This document shows, piece after piece, positions 10,022 to 19,362 of a DNA stretch of 64,000 bases. The translations under genes were made by a program, and so were the position numbers. The DNA is from JAWPMT01 sp965227935 (GTDB lineage Bacteria; Bacteroidota; Bacteroidia; Cytophagales; Cyclobacteriaceae). The stretch is from the NCBI GenBank assembly GCA_965227935.1, contig CBDDGS010000055.1, positions 372,001 to 436,000 of the forward strand, in the 5' to 3' direction. The stretch's first letter is position 1. Each line of letters starts with the position of its first letter. The notes beneath the pieces are model-generated. The model was not told the origin of the DNA. It saw only the letters and a list, made by a program, of their open reading frames with translations, and made no database searches.

Positions 10022-11401
10022 TTAATCTGCTCTGACAATGAGCGATTGGCCGGGAGTGATCCTATTGGAGGTGAGATTATTCAACTTTTTAAGCTCGGCA
10101 ATGGAGACATTGTTGGCCCGGCTGATGTCCCAGAGGGTGTCGCCGGAAACCACCGTGTAAGTACTACCATTGACGGCCTTGGGCACCCTTGCCGGGGTTT
10201 TTGCCCGAGGCTTGGCATTCGACGCGTAGAGGTCGCTGGTTTTGCTGTTGTAAGTAGGGAGTACCCAAATATTGAGTCTCTGACCTACACGGATCATATT
10301 GGAGCGGAGGTTGTTCCACTCCTTGATGTCTCTGATGCGCACATGATATCGCTGGGCGATTGTTCCCAGCACATCGCCACTTCGCACCCTGTAGGATACC
10401 CTCTGGCGACCATATGTGCTTCCCGGTGTATTTCTGGCGAGGTACTTCAAGTGATCCTTGCCCACCTTGGAGGCTGTATCGTACAAAAATGACCTGTTGG
10501 CCACAATAGTATCCTTTAGGTCTTCAGGTACCCGAAGGGCAAAGTTCTTTGTGCCCTCCGGCAGCGCTCCCCGCTTGATCTGGGGGTTAAGCGCGATGAG
10601 GTCATCTACGCAAAGATTCAGTTGGTTGGCGAAAGTTTCGAGATGCATATACTGGCTTACCATCACTGTGTCGAAGTCTGGCAAGTAATCCAACTGCTCA
10701 GGAAAGAGGTTGTGCAAATCGTAGTTATTGAGCACATAGATCATGGCCACAAACTGCGGTACATAAGAACGGGTCTCTCTTGGCAGGTACCGATAGATCT
10801 CCCAGAAGGTGCGCCGGTAATCACTTCGGCGGATGGCCTTTCGCACATTGCCGGGACCGCAGTTGTAAGCTGCAAGTGCAAGCTCCCAGTCCCCGAACAT
10901 ATTATAAAGGTCTTTCAAGTGGCGACATGCAGCATCCGTCGCTTTGTATGGATCCATGCGATCATCCAGGTACCAATCCCCCCGAAGGCCATAAATGCGA
11001 CCAGTAGAGGAAATGAACTGCCACAGCCCAACGGCGTTTGCCCTTGAGACGGCATTAGGTCGAAGACCCGACTCGACGATCGCCAGGTACTTGAGCTCAT
11101 CCGGCAAATCATATTTTTTCAGATGCTCCTCGAATATGGAGAAATAGACATCCTTTCTCGCGACAATGTCCCGTGTATACTCCCTGTTCCGAATCGTGAA
11201 ATAATCGATGAAATCTTTTATCCTCTGATTGAAATGAAGAGGTATAGTGCTCTCCACACAACCCAGACGGTCTTCCATTTCCTGGTAAGTGACATCAGGA
11301 ATGTAATCGTAAGACGTTATTTCCAAATCCTGGCTGTGTAATGCCAGACTCATACACACAAGCGAGATGCTCGCCAACCTTCCTGCTAAATCCTTCAACA
11401 T
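10022..11401 (-). CDS. Membrane-associated lytic transglycosylase, MltD-like, with two LysM domains
   Basis: Cleaves the glycan strands of peptidoglycan non-hydrolytically. The 459 residues read as a signal peptide (about 1-23), an N-terminal region, a GH23/SLT domain (about 95-230) and two C-terminal LysM domains (about 335-380 and 415-459). The SLT signature is clear: YLAIVESGLRPNAVS with catalytic Glu110, then AVGLWQF, and AYNCGPGNV followed by YLPRETRSYVPQFVA. The LysM modules (YRVRSGDVLGTIAQRY and YTVVSGDTLWDIS) should anchor the enzyme to peptidoglycan. No lipobox is visible, unlike E. coli MltD. It sits between gatA and the DUF4837 lipoprotein. Confidence 0.93.
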   Translation of the reverse strand: MLKDLAGRLASISLVCMSLALHSQDLEITSYDYIPDVTYQEMEDRLGCVESTIPLHFNQRIKDFIDYFTIRNREYTRDIVARKDVYFSIFEEHLKKYDLPDELKYLAIVESGLRPNAVSRANAVGLWQFISSTGRIYGLRGDWYLDDRMDPYKATDAACRHLKDLYNMFGDWELALAAYNCGPGNVRKAIRRSDYRRTFWEIYRYLPRETRSYVPQFVAMIYVLNNYDLHNLFPEQLDYLPDFDTVMVSQYMHLETFANQLNLCVDDLIALNPQIKRGALPEGTKNFALRVPEDLKDTIVANRSFLYDTASKVGKDHLKYLARNTPGSTYGRQRVSYRVRSGDVLGTIAQRYHVRIRDIKEWNNLRSNMIRVGQRLNIWVLPTYNSKTSDLYASNAKPRAKTPARVPKAVNGSTYTVVSGDTLWDISRANNVSIAELKKLNNLTSNRITPGQSLIVRAD

Positions 11402-11450
11402 GCTCGACAGTTTCCTCTACTCAATAGATCTTCCGAAATGTAACAGAAAA

Positions 11451-12878
11451 TTACATACCAGCTACCTCTTTTGAAAAAGAAAGTAACTGAGCCTCGTTAA
11501 AAGCGCTTGTCATCAGCTGAATACCGATTGGGAGGCCGTCTTTGTCCGTACCTCTCGGAATAGAGATGGCAGGCATTCCCGCTAAAGAAGCCTGCACCGT
11601 GTACAAGTCGGCGAGATACATTTGAAGTGGATCCTGAGTGTTCTCCCCAAGCGCAAACGCCGTGGTTGGCGTGGTGGGAGACAGGACAAAATCACACTTA
11701 TCCAACATCTCCCGGGTCTTGGACCTGATCAGGCTACGGACCTTTTGCGCCTGCGTGAAATAAGCGTCATAGTAGCTTGCCGACAATACAAAAGTGCCCA
11801 GCAATATTCGCCGCAAAACCTCATCCCCGAAGCCCTCTGTCCTGCTCTTTTTGTACATACTCTCCAGATCAGTACCATTGGCCGAGCGATGGCCATACCT
11901 CACTCCATCAAACCTGGATAGATTGGAACTTGCTTCGGCAGTCGTCAGGATATAGTAGGTAGGAAGAATGTAGTCCAGGTATTCAAAGGACAACGGCTCG
12001 ACCTGATGTCCGGCCGCTTCCATTCCTTCCAGCATGTCAAATGCCGCTTTCTTGATTTCGGGATCGAGTGAGGGCGATTTCAAAATCTCCTCAATGTATC
12101 CCACCTTGTATTTCTTAGATGAAGGGGCCAGCTCGCTATAGGCCGGTACCGGCTCTCTGGAGACGGTCGCGTCATATTCGTCCGCTCCGGCGATGACTTC
12201 GAGTACCACTGCCGCGTCTTCTATGCTCTTTGACAAGACCCCGATGATATCCAATGAACTGGCATAGGCTACCAGCCCGTGCCTCGACACCCGAGAGTAG
12301 GTGGGTTTCAAACCGTAGACCCCGCAGAATGCCGCAGGTTGTCGCACGGACCCACCGGTATCTGATCCCAGAGAAATGTGACACATATCCATTTGGACGG
12401 CTACCGCGGATCCTCCACTGGAACCACCAGGTACCCGGTTCTCCCCAGCGCCATTCACTGTAGGACCAAAGGACGAATTCTCACAGGAAGAGCCCATGGC
12501 AAACTCGTCGCAATTCTGCCGGCCAATGACAATGGCATCTTCGTCCAGCATTCGCTGAACGGCCGTAGAACTGAACTGAGACCGAAAGCCTTTCAGGATT
12601 TGGCTGCCACATGTCAATTCATGACCAGCTATGCACAGGACGTCCTTTATGCCAAAGACGAGACCTGCCAGCTTGCCAGCGGTGCCTTGTGCCAGCTTCT
12701 TATCAATGACTAGTGCAGCCTCTCTGGCCTCGTCATCAAAGACCTCCAGAAAGACATTGTGGCTGCTATTGTGTTGATGTATGTTTTCCAGGTAGTGATC
12801 CACCAGATCACCAACCGAAGACATACCCTGCTCAAGATCTCTCTGAATATCGGAGAGGTGAGTATAGGATTTTACCAC
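11451..12878 (-). CDS. gatA: Asp-tRNA(Asn)/Glu-tRNA(Gln) amidotransferase subunit A
   Basis: Amidase subunit of GatCAB, which releases ammonia from glutamine to convert Glu-tRNA(Gln) or Asp-tRNA(Asn) to the amide. The 475 residues match GatA closely. The amidase signature triad is present: Lys78 in FGIKDV, cis-Ser153 in PGGSSGGS, and nucleophile Ser177 in GSDTGGSVRQPA. The start is a GTG at 12878; the next in-frame ATG is at residue 19 and would cut the first helix. gatB and gatC are not adjacent. It is preceded by tatA with a 62-base gap. Confidence 0.96.
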   Translation of the reverse strand: MVKSYTHLSDIQRDLEQGMSSVGDLVDHYLENIHQHNSSHNVFLEVFDDEAREAALVIDKKLAQGTAGKLAGLVFGIKDVLCIAGHELTCGSQILKGFRSQFSSTAVQRMLDEDAIVIGRQNCDEFAMGSSCENSSFGPTVNGAGENRVPGGSSGGSAVAVQMDMCHISLGSDTGGSVRQPAAFCGVYGLKPTYSRVSRHGLVAYASSLDIIGVLSKSIEDAAVVLEVIAGADEYDATVSREPVPAYSELAPSSKKYKVGYIEEILKSPSLDPEIKKAAFDMLEGMEAAGHQVEPLSFEYLDYILPTYYILTTAEASSNLSRFDGVRYGHRSANGTDLESMYKKSRTEGFGDEVLRRILLGTFVLSASYYDAYFTQAQKVRSLIRSKTREMLDKCDFVLSPTTPTTAFALGENTQDPLQMYLADLYTVQASLAGMPAISIPRGTDKDGLPIGIQLMTSAFNEAQLLSFSKEVAGM

Positions 12879-12940
12879 GGATCTGTGAAGTGCAGATTAA
12901 GTGGGGTGAGTTAAGTCTTAATCTTAGATTAGAGAAAAAA

Positions 12941-13150
12941 TTAAGATGCCTGGTTCTTGGGTGACTCGTTAGCGCCTTCCTCGATTTCGTTCTTGATTTC
13001 TTTGGTCGCATCCTTAAACTCTCTGATGCCCTTACCAAAGCCTCTCGCGATTTCAGGTATCTTCTTAGCACCAAAAAATATCACGACTACCAAGGCGATC
13101 ACCACTAATTCCCATCCGCCAGGAAATGCTATTGCTAATACAGTTTCCAT
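12941..13150 (-). CDS. tatA: Sec-independent translocase protein TatA/E
   Basis: Pore-forming subunit of twin-arginine translocation of folded proteins. At 69 residues it has the expected plan: a short periplasmic N-terminus, one transmembrane helix (about 12-26, WELVVIALVVVIFF), the hinge FGAKKIPEIARGFGKGIREFK that starts an amphipathic helix, and an acidic tail. No TatC is in the window. It lies between an EnvC-like protein and gatA, and has a plausible promoter just upstream (13176-13207), suggesting that it heads the transcript tatA-gatA. Confidence 0.95.
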   Translation of the reverse strand: METVLAIAFPGGWELVVIALVVVIFFGAKKIPEIARGFGKGIREFKDATKEIKNEIEEGANESPKNQAS

Positions 13151-13175
13151 AATTTGAGTCCACTTAAATATCTAT

Positions 13176-13207
13176 CAAAGATAGGTATTAAAAATCAACT
13201 CCCTCAA
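13176..13207 (-). promoter_or_regulatory. Candidate Bacteroidota-type promoter for tatA
   Basis: On the minus strand TATCTTTG (13176-13183) matches the TAnnTTTG -7 element known from Bacteroides. A TTGA lies about 20 bases further upstream, a weak match to the -33 TTTG element. The -7 box ends 26 bases before the tatA ATG. Position and spacing fit; the weak -33 element keeps the confidence moderate. Confidence 0.45.
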
Positions 13208-13288
13208 TGAAGGAGGACTCTTTCTCGATCAAAGGTCGGCGACAAAAACAACCTACAGTTGTTGCTACAAATGACCTGCAGGCGAGGA

Positions 13289-14521
13289 TCAGAGAGGCCT
13301 CAGCCATATTTCAGGATCGAGTTTGCTGGTATTGCGCCATACCTCGAAGTGAACTTCCGAAATCCCATCGGCATCTGTATAAACTTCCCCAATGGGATCG
13401 AGCGCCTCCACTTTCTGTCCTTTTTCTACCAGCACATTTTTCAGCCTGGAATAGACCGTGAAATATTTGCCGTGTTTTACCATCACGAAATTGTTCATCC
13501 CCTGGAGGTAGCCGACCATCTTCACCTCCCCATTATGAACAGATCGTACGAGCTCCTGACCATTGGTCTGGATGTCGACGCCGTTGTTCTCGGTCTTGAT
13601 CCTGCGCAACACCGGGTGTGGCTGAGTACCAAACTTCCTGGAAATGAAGCCCGATGCCACGGGCCAGGACAGATTGCTCTTCTGCTGTTCGAAAGTCATG
13701 GTAAACTCCTCCTCATCCAGCACCTCGATGGCCGTAGCGGCCTCAGCATTTTTGATTTCTTCCTTGACAATGGCCGCAATGGTCTTGTCCAGCTTGTCGA
13801 TCGCTAGCTTCCGTTCTTTCACCTCCGTACGCAGCTCCGTTTCCTTCTTATTCAACTCGGCGATCATGCTGCCTTTTTGCTGTCTGGCCGTTTGGAGCTT
13901 GCGACTCTCAGTCAACTGTTGACTCAGCAGTGTATTCTGCTCATCGCGCTTTACCTGTACGCTGTTGCGTTGACTGTTGAGCTCTTCTGACACCACTTCA
14001 ATCTGCTCTACCTGCATCCGTCGGGCCTCTGCATACTGGTCGAGGTACTGCATGCGCTGAAAAAGCTGATTGAAGGTCTCGGCAGCAAACAGGTAGGTGA
14101 GGATATTGTAGCCAAAGTTGGTCTTGTAGGCCGAGTAGATCATCGCCGCGTACTCCTCCCGAAGATTTTGGAGGTCCACCTGCAGGGCATTGACGACAAT
14201 GGTGAGATCCGTAATTTCTGTATTCAGCAGACTGACTTCCTGGGTGAGGCCGTTGATAAGCGACTCACGAGCTGTTATTTGCTGCTCGAGCGCCTGGAGC
14301 TGCCCGACTGTCACCTTTCTGCGAGATTGGGTTTCAGATAGGATCCTCTCGGCCTCGGCAATTTTTCTGAGGTTTTCCTTTTTTTCCTGCTCTAGCTGCG
14401 ACTTATTCTTCTGAGCGCAGACGGTGCCGGCGCAGAGCAAGAGTAGAGCGACAATGGCTACCCTCAATTTAGATTTTGCGATAACGCGAGGGAGCACGGA
14501 ATGGAAAGCTGAGAGGTTCAT
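13289..14521 (-). CDS. EnvC-like murein hydrolase activator (degenerate LytM/M23 domain)
   Basis: Periplasmic coiled-coil protein with a C-terminal LytM fold (about the last 105 residues). The long middle region is heptad-rich (SQLEQEKKENLRKIAEAE, then QLQALEQQITARESLINGL), as in EnvC/FtsX-partner proteins. The LytM domain lacks the zinc and catalytic residues: the usual HxGxD reads NNGVD, the VYSHL histidine is Arg (VYSRL) and the HxH motif reads EVH. It should therefore activate a cell-wall amidase rather than cut peptidoglycan itself, as E. coli EnvC does. Start choice is open: ATG at 14521 gives a long n-region and overlaps DUF4292 by 53 bases; a TTG at 14467, one base after the DUF4292 stop, gives the neat signal peptide MRVAIVALLLLCAGTVCAQ. 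Confidence 0.9.
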   Translation of the reverse strand: MNLSAFHSVLPRVIAKSKLRVAIVALLLLCAGTVCAQKNKSQLEQEKKENLRKIAEAERILSETQSRRKVTVGQLQALEQQITARESLINGLTQEVSLLNTEITDLTIVVNALQVDLQNLREEYAAMIYSAYKTNFGYNILTYLFAAETFNQLFQRMQYLDQYAEARRMQVEQIEVVSEELNSQRNSVQVKRDEQNTLLSQQLTESRKLQTARQQKGSMIAELNKKETELRTEVKERKLAIDKLDKTIAAIVKEEIKNAEAATAIEVLDEEEFTMTFEQQKSNLSWPVASGFISRKFGTQPHPVLRRIKTENNGVDIQTNGQELVRSVHNGEVKMVGYLQGMNNFVMVKHGKYFTVYSRLKNVLVEKGQKVEALDPIGEVYTDADGISEVHFEVWRNTSKLDPEIWLRPL

Positions 14522-15194
14522 TACCAATTTCAGCTTTGCTGAAACCAATATTGATGTCGATGTTTTTCTTGGACTTCTCAACGTAGATGATCGATGCGTC
14601 TATAGAAAACGGAAAAATCTCCTGACTGACTTGCTGAAAGTCACCGTAATTTACTGAAATAGTATTCTTGGTGATCACATCCTCAACCTGCAACTTTTCC
14701 AGCTTCCTGGTGTCGGTCCCGATGGAATTGTTAAACAGGAAGTTTTCCAGCTGTTGGTCGTAGGTGAGAAACCCCTCCGCTTTTTTCACCTTCTCCTTCT
14801 CATAGGGATAAATGAGGTTGCCGAGGACGACGGACTCCACCAGGTGATAGTCGATATCAAAATCAAATTCCTTGCTGAGCTCTTCAAAGGAGTAGGAGAT
14901 GTACTTTTTGTTGAGTTTGTCGATGATGAGCACCGAATCAGGATTGATCAATAGGCGCGCACCTTCGATCCCGACCTTGCTCACCGACATCCAGATAATG
15001 CTGTCTTTCTTGATCCGAATATTCGCTATAGCGTTGACACTTTGCTTGCCATCGGCATACCGCACTTTGGCTCGTGCCTGCATAAACTCAAATGTGAAGT
15101 GATCAACCGCCAGGTCTCGATTGAAACTGACCAGTCTGTCTTTGCATGAGAAGATCAATAGCAGCGATAGCGCCACGAAAGCACTCTTACTCAT
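14469..15194 (-). CDS. DUF4292 family lipoprotein
   Basis: A 241-residue predicted lipoprotein. The start at 15194 gives MSKSAFVALSLLLIFSC with lipobox Cys17. The body has the features of DUF4292 (a LolB/LolA-like fold has been suggested for this family): IWMSVSKVGIEGARLLINPDSV and NKKYISYSFEELSK. Its start overlaps the stop of the TPR gene by 8 bases, and its stop is against the EnvC-like gene, so the three are probably one operon. In other Bacteroidota the TPR, DUF4292 and M23 genes are also neighbours. A role in lipoprotein or envelope maintenance is inference from context. Confidence 0.87.
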   Translation of the reverse strand: MSKSAFVALSLLLIFSCKDRLVSFNRDLAVDHFTFEFMQARAKVRYADGKQSVNAIANIRIKKDSIIWMSVSKVGIEGARLLINPDSVLIIDKLNKKYISYSFEELSKEFDFDIDYHLVESVVLGNLIYPYEKEKVKKAEGFLTYDQQLENFLFNNSIGTDTRKLEKLQVEDVITKNTISVNYGDFQQVSQEIFPFSIDASIIYVEKSKKNIDINIGFSKAEIGNEPLSFPFRAPSRYRKI

Positions 15195-16902
15195 AAATTT
15201 TCCGATCCTCAATTTTCTTCTGAATATTGTCTGAAGCCTCATCTGTTCTGCTTGCTCGTTCCCACTGCTCCACCGCAGCGTCGATATCTCCCAAACGGAA
15301 CAGCACATCGCCATAGTGTTCAATGATGGTGCCATCCTCGTCCAGCTCCGCGGCCCTTTCGAGGAGCCGTTTCGCCTCCTCGTACTCTCCCAAAACGTAC
15401 AGCACCCATCCGTAAGTATCCAGGTAAGTCGGATTATCCGGATTGGCCGCTATCAGCTTGCTGCCCATCTCACGAGCGCGGTCCATTTTCTCGTTACGTA
15501 GCGACAGGAAATAGCTGTAATTGTTGAGCACATGGTCGTTGGATGGGTCCATCTTCAATGCCTCTTCATAGGACATGTCTGACTTCGCGTGGTCCTCGAG
15601 GCCATTGTAGGCATCTCCAAGTTGGCCATAAAACTGCCCCAGTAGCCTGTTGTCAGTCGTGTATCGCTTCCCGAGCTCCAGGACTTGTACCGCTTTGCGA
15701 TAGTCACTTTGGGCATAGTTGGCCACACCGCTGAAAAGATAGAAAATCGCCTGATTGGGGAAGTACTCCAGTGCCTGGTCAGCGTGCACAATGACACTGT
15801 CATATTGCGACTCCTGCATTTCCAACTGAATGATATTCTGCCAAACGGCGTAGTTGGCCGGTCCCAGAGTGATCGCCCGCAGGTAATAACCGATGGCGTC
15901 CTTCCGGTCACCAATCTGGTACGCAAGATCACCAGCGAAGGCCTGCACCGTATAGTTCTCGGCAAACTCAGTGGCCAGGTAGTCTGAAGCCTCGAGGATA
16001 CTCGTTTTGACCTCCTCATTGGGCAGGTAACGAATGTAACTTCCCAATAGCTTGAGCTTTTCATCGATGTCTATCTGCTTGCTTTGCAGTGGGGCTTTCA
16101 AGAGCTCCAGTGCTCCCGTCAGATTGCCTTTCTTGCGCTCTATCTCCGACAATAGAAGATCCACTTGTGCTGATTCCTCTTTCTCTTTGAGAGCAAGCAG
16201 GCGCCTGTTGGCTTCCTCAAATTGCTCATTACTGATCAGTAGTTCCACCAACTTGATCGTGTACCGGGGCTCGTCAGGATTTTCCAGGATCAGGCGATCC
16301 CATTCAGCAATCAAGGCCTCCAGATCACCTTTCTTCAGTAAGATCTTTTGCTTTTCGAGGAGAAGCGCTTCAGTATTTCCATAGTGCTCTTCGGCTCGTT
16401 TGTAGACGCTCAGGGCATCGTCAAGCTTATTTTGGTACTGATAGATGAGCGCCAGGTCAAATAGGTATTGCTCTGTGCCCTCCAGGCGAGAGGTCATCAC
16501 CTCAAACACCCTTGCAGCGCCCTGCAGATCCCCCAGGGATTGTAGAACCTCGGCATTGAGCAGATAGTAATACTTGTTTTCACCATCCAGTTCGAGGGCC
16601 CTCTGTGCGTGTGTCAACGCTTTCTCCTTGTCCCCATTCTTGAGGAGCACCTCCGCCAATTTGAAATTGATCGCTGCGTTATCCGGGCTCAACTCATTCG
16701 CCACCAGGAAGAGTTCGTAGGCTTTCGTATAGTTTTCAAGGATTAGCTGTTTCTCCGCCTCGATGAGTGCGCTCTCAGCTTTAAAATCGACGTTCTCTGT
16801 CCTTTCCCGCAGCGAGGATCTGGACTTCTTCTTGCCCTGTGCCAACACACCGGTCGATAGCAAACCTGCGATACAAAAAATGACAATACCTTTCTTCACC
16901 AT
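15187..16902 (-). CDS. Secreted tetratricopeptide repeat protein
   Basis: A 571-residue protein with a signal peptide (MVKKGIVIFCIAGLLSTGVLAQ) and TPR units through most of its length; clear units include AAINFKLAEVLLKNGDKEKAL, AVWQNIIQLEMQESQYDSV and PTYLDTYGWVLYVLGEYEEA. The C-terminal units resemble the TPR proteins that sit before DUF4292 in Bacteroidota. TPR arrays are protein-binding scaffolds, so a periplasmic assembly role with the downstream DUF4292 lipoprotein and EnvC-like protein is plausible. The specific partner is not visible from sequence. Confidence 0.9.
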   Translation of the reverse strand: MVKKGIVIFCIAGLLSTGVLAQGKKKSRSSLRERTENVDFKAESALIEAEKQLILENYTKAYELFLVANELSPDNAAINFKLAEVLLKNGDKEKALTHAQRALELDGENKYYYLLNAEVLQSLGDLQGAARVFEVMTSRLEGTEQYLFDLALIYQYQNKLDDALSVYKRAEEHYGNTEALLLEKQKILLKKGDLEALIAEWDRLILENPDEPRYTIKLVELLISNEQFEEANRRLLALKEKEESAQVDLLLSEIERKKGNLTGALELLKAPLQSKQIDIDEKLKLLGSYIRYLPNEEVKTSILEASDYLATEFAENYTVQAFAGDLAYQIGDRKDAIGYYLRAITLGPANYAVWQNIIQLEMQESQYDSVIVHADQALEYFPNQAIFYLFSGVANYAQSDYRKAVQVLELGKRYTTDNRLLGQFYGQLGDAYNGLEDHAKSDMSYEEALKMDPSNDHVLNNYSYFLSLRNEKMDRAREMGSKLIAANPDNPTYLDTYGWVLYVLGEYEEAKRLLERAAELDEDGTIIEHYGDVLFRLGDIDAAVEQWERASRTDEASDNIQKKIEDRKIYE

Positions 16903-16999
16903 ATCCTCCGGGCCTTTAAGAACCTTCCGTATTCATATTCGCCTGACGCCACAATCGTAGCTCTCTTCCGTAAATTTTGGGATTGCAACGCGGTGTAAA

Positions 17000-18493
17000 T
17001 CAACGCTCAAAAGTAGATAATAGTTTTGGCTTTTCCATTTTCCAGAATGCCACGGCAAGGACCGCAAATGCGCCAAAACCGAGGGCATACCTGCCTACTA
17101 CGGACAATGGTAGATACGTCAGGGCCATCACTATGGCCATCGCCAGTCCGAAGAACAAGAAGATTCTAAGCAACTGGTACGGTACTGGATAGATCCGCTG
17201 ACCCCACAGATAGCTGATGATCACCATCGTCAAATAGGTAAACAACGACGCCCAGGCACTCCCCATATAGCCGTAATGAGGGATCAAAACAACATTCAGT
17301 GCAATGGTGACGGCGGCACCCGCTGTGGTAATGATCGCCCCGTACCAATTGGTCTCGGTAAGCTTGTACCAAACAGATAAATTGTAGAAAATCCCCAATA
17401 AGACTCCTGCCCCCAAGAGTATGGGCACGATACCCAAAGCCTCGAGATAGTCCGCCTTTCGGAGGAAGATAGGTGCCAGCTCTGGCAGTACAGTGATGAT
17501 CATTATCCAGCCCCCGCAGGTAAAGGCCACGAAGGCCGTCATCACTTTGCTGTTAAGAGCCCTGGAATTGGGCTCTGCCGCATTCTTGAAGAAAAAGGGT
17601 TCGTAAGCGTACTTGAATGCCTGCACTACCAACGTCATGAATACGGACAATTTGTAAGCCGCGCCAAAGATCCCAAGCACTTCGAGATTTGTCCTGTTGG
17701 GATAAAAGCCCTCAGGCAGTATGTACTTGATCAATTGCCGGGATAGCATCTCATTGGTAATACCCGCCAACCCCAGTATGATCAGGGGTGACGAATAGCG
17801 AATCATCTGTCTGACACTCGCACGATCCCACAATGGCCGAAATCTCCTCCACGTCGGAAGGAAGTACAGGAAAAAGAAACTATTGGAGATCACATTGGAC
17901 AGCAGTACGTAGCCGACGCCAAAATCACGATCATAAATCCGATCAATCAGCTCGTATCCTGGAAAGGCATCCATGGCCAGCAGTCGCGGGCATATGAGCA
18001 GAAAGAAGATGTTAAGAAAAATATTGATCGCGATGCTTGACAGTCTGTACGACGCAAATTGCCACGCTTTCCCCTCTAACCTTAGCCGGGCAAAGGGTAC
18101 TGCAGCCAAAGCATCAAACAACAGGATCAGGGCCATGCAACGAATCAGGAATTCACTGTCGCCGTAACCCAGTAGATGTGCTATCGGATTAGACAGTAGG
18201 AAGATTGCCCCCGCCAGTAGCAGGCTGACCGACAGGAGGATACTCTGCGCCATTCGGAAGTACTCGCTGGAGCTCGACTTGTGTTTCGTGGCATAGCGAA
18301 AAAAAGTGGTCTCCATTCCGAAGGTGAAGACAATGTTGAGGAAGGCGATGAGGACATATATGTCGGTGACTACGCCGTATTCCCCCGGGAGAAATATGCC
18401 TGTGTAAAAAGGTAGTAAAAGGAAATTGAGCGCCCTACCGATGATGCTACTCAATCCGTACAGCGCCGTTTCGCCGAGAAGCTTTTTTAGCAT
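17000..18493 (-). CDS. Oligosaccharide flippase / polysaccharide biosynthesis membrane protein (MOP superfamily)
   Basis: Integral membrane protein of 497 residues with about 14 hydrophobic helices, starting with KKLLGETALYGLSSIIGRAL, the typical N-terminus of Wzx-like flippases that move lipid-linked glycans across the inner membrane. Other typical pieces are FYTGIFLPGEYGVVT and VWYKLTETNWYGAIIT. No glycosyltransferases are nearby, so it is probably the conserved stand-alone flippase rather than part of an O-antigen cluster. Its substrate cannot be named. Only 97 bases separate it from the TPR gene; no dut gene, which often lies here in relatives, is present. Confidence 0.88.
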   Translation of the reverse strand: MLKKLLGETALYGLSSIIGRALNFLLLPFYTGIFLPGEYGVVTDIYVLIAFLNIVFTFGMETTFFRYATKHKSSSSEYFRMAQSILLSVSLLLAGAIFLLSNPIAHLLGYGDSEFLIRCMALILLFDALAAVPFARLRLEGKAWQFASYRLSSIAINIFLNIFFLLICPRLLAMDAFPGYELIDRIYDRDFGVGYVLLSNVISNSFFFLYFLPTWRRFRPLWDRASVRQMIRYSSPLIILGLAGITNEMLSRQLIKYILPEGFYPNRTNLEVLGIFGAAYKLSVFMTLVVQAFKYAYEPFFFKNAAEPNSRALNSKVMTAFVAFTCGGWIMIITVLPELAPIFLRKADYLEALGIVPILLGAGVLLGIFYNLSVWYKLTETNWYGAIITTAGAAVTIALNVVLIPHYGYMGSAWASLFTYLTMVIISYLWGQRIYPVPYQLLRIFLFFGLAMAIVMALTYLPLSVVGRYALGFGAFAVLAVAFWKMEKPKLLSTFER

Positions 18494-18511
18494 TTTGAGG
18501 TGGAAAGAGAC

Positions 18512-19294
18512 TTACTCTCCTTTGAAAACAGGTTTGCGCTTTTCGAGGAAAGCTGTCGCTCCCTCCTTGAAGTCTTCTGTAGCAAAGCACTTGGCAAAGG
18601 CGTTGGCCTCCGTTTGGTAGCCATTCTCCGAAGTATGCACGGCATTGATACAGTCGACCACCATATCGATCGCCTTAGGTGCTTTTTCCTCGATCTTCGT
18701 CAGGATCGCCCTTGCCAGCTGGACCGCATCCGCCTTCGTGTCGGCGACGTGATTTACCAGTCCCATCTCATAGCCTCGCTGTGCATCAATCATGTCTCCC
18801 GTCATCGAATATTCGAAGGCACGGCCCTTCCCAATCAACTGAGTGAGGCGTTGAGTGCCACCATATCCAGGTATAATCCCCAGGTTGACCTCCGGCTGAC
18901 CAAACCTCGCATCTTTGGTCGCCACGCGCATGTGGCAAGCCATCGCCAGCTCGCAGCCACCACCCAAAGCAAACCCATTGACCACTGCGATCACAGGCGT
19001 TTGGCAGTCTTCAATCATTTGAAAGATCTCCTGCCCTTCTTCTGAGAACTTCCGGCCATTCATCTCGTTGACTTCGATGAACTCGGAGATGTCTGCACCT
19101 GCCACGAAGGCCTTTTCTCCAGAACCAACGATCATCACACCCCTTATCTCCTGATCGTCATAGACAATCTGGATGGCCTCCTTCAGCTCCGCTAGCGTGG
19201 CCTGGTTGAGAGCGTTCAGTTTCTTCTCTCTGTTGATGGTAATGACCATAATATTACCATCGCGTTCGAGGAGTAGATTTTGGAAATTTTCCAT
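18512..19294 (-). CDS. Enoyl-CoA hydratase/isomerase family protein
   Basis: Crotonase-fold protein of 260 residues, most likely a 3-hydroxybutyryl-CoA/enoyl-CoA hydratase. The start at 19294 gives MENFQNLLLERDGNIMVI; the longer reading from 19330 adds an unsupported leader. The oxyanion-hole stretch FVAGADISEF and the two glutamates used by hydratases are present (GGGCELAMAC and QPEVNLGIIPGYGGTQRL). Gap to the flippase gene is 18 bases. Substrate chain length cannot be told from sequence. Confidence 0.92.
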   Translation of the reverse strand: MENFQNLLLERDGNIMVITINREKKLNALNQATLAELKEAIQIVYDDQEIRGVMIVGSGEKAFVAGADISEFIEVNEMNGRKFSEEGQEIFQMIEDCQTPVIAVVNGFALGGGCELAMACHMRVATKDARFGQPEVNLGIIPGYGGTQRLTQLIGKGRAFEYSMTGDMIDAQRGYEMGLVNHVADTKADAVQLARAILTKIEEKAPKAIDMVVDCINAVHTSENGYQTEANAFAKCFATEDFKEGATAFLEKRKPVFKGE

Positions 19295-19362
19295 AAGTGG
19301 GGAACTTTCGTCGGGGAAAGATAAGGTCAATTAAAACAACAGGTCAAGGGTTTACCTATATT

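Noticed and set aside
9949..10038. Extended N-terminus of the DUF4837 gene
   Set aside because: It would overlap the transglycosylase stop and hide the lipoprotein signal that begins at 9948.
13259..13807. 182-codon plus frame opposite the EnvC-like gene
   Set aside because: Antisense shadow; the minus frame has signal peptide, coiled coil and LytM domain.
18500..19045. 181-codon plus frame opposite enoyl-CoA hydratase
   Set aside because: Antisense shadow of a gene with clear crotonase motifs.
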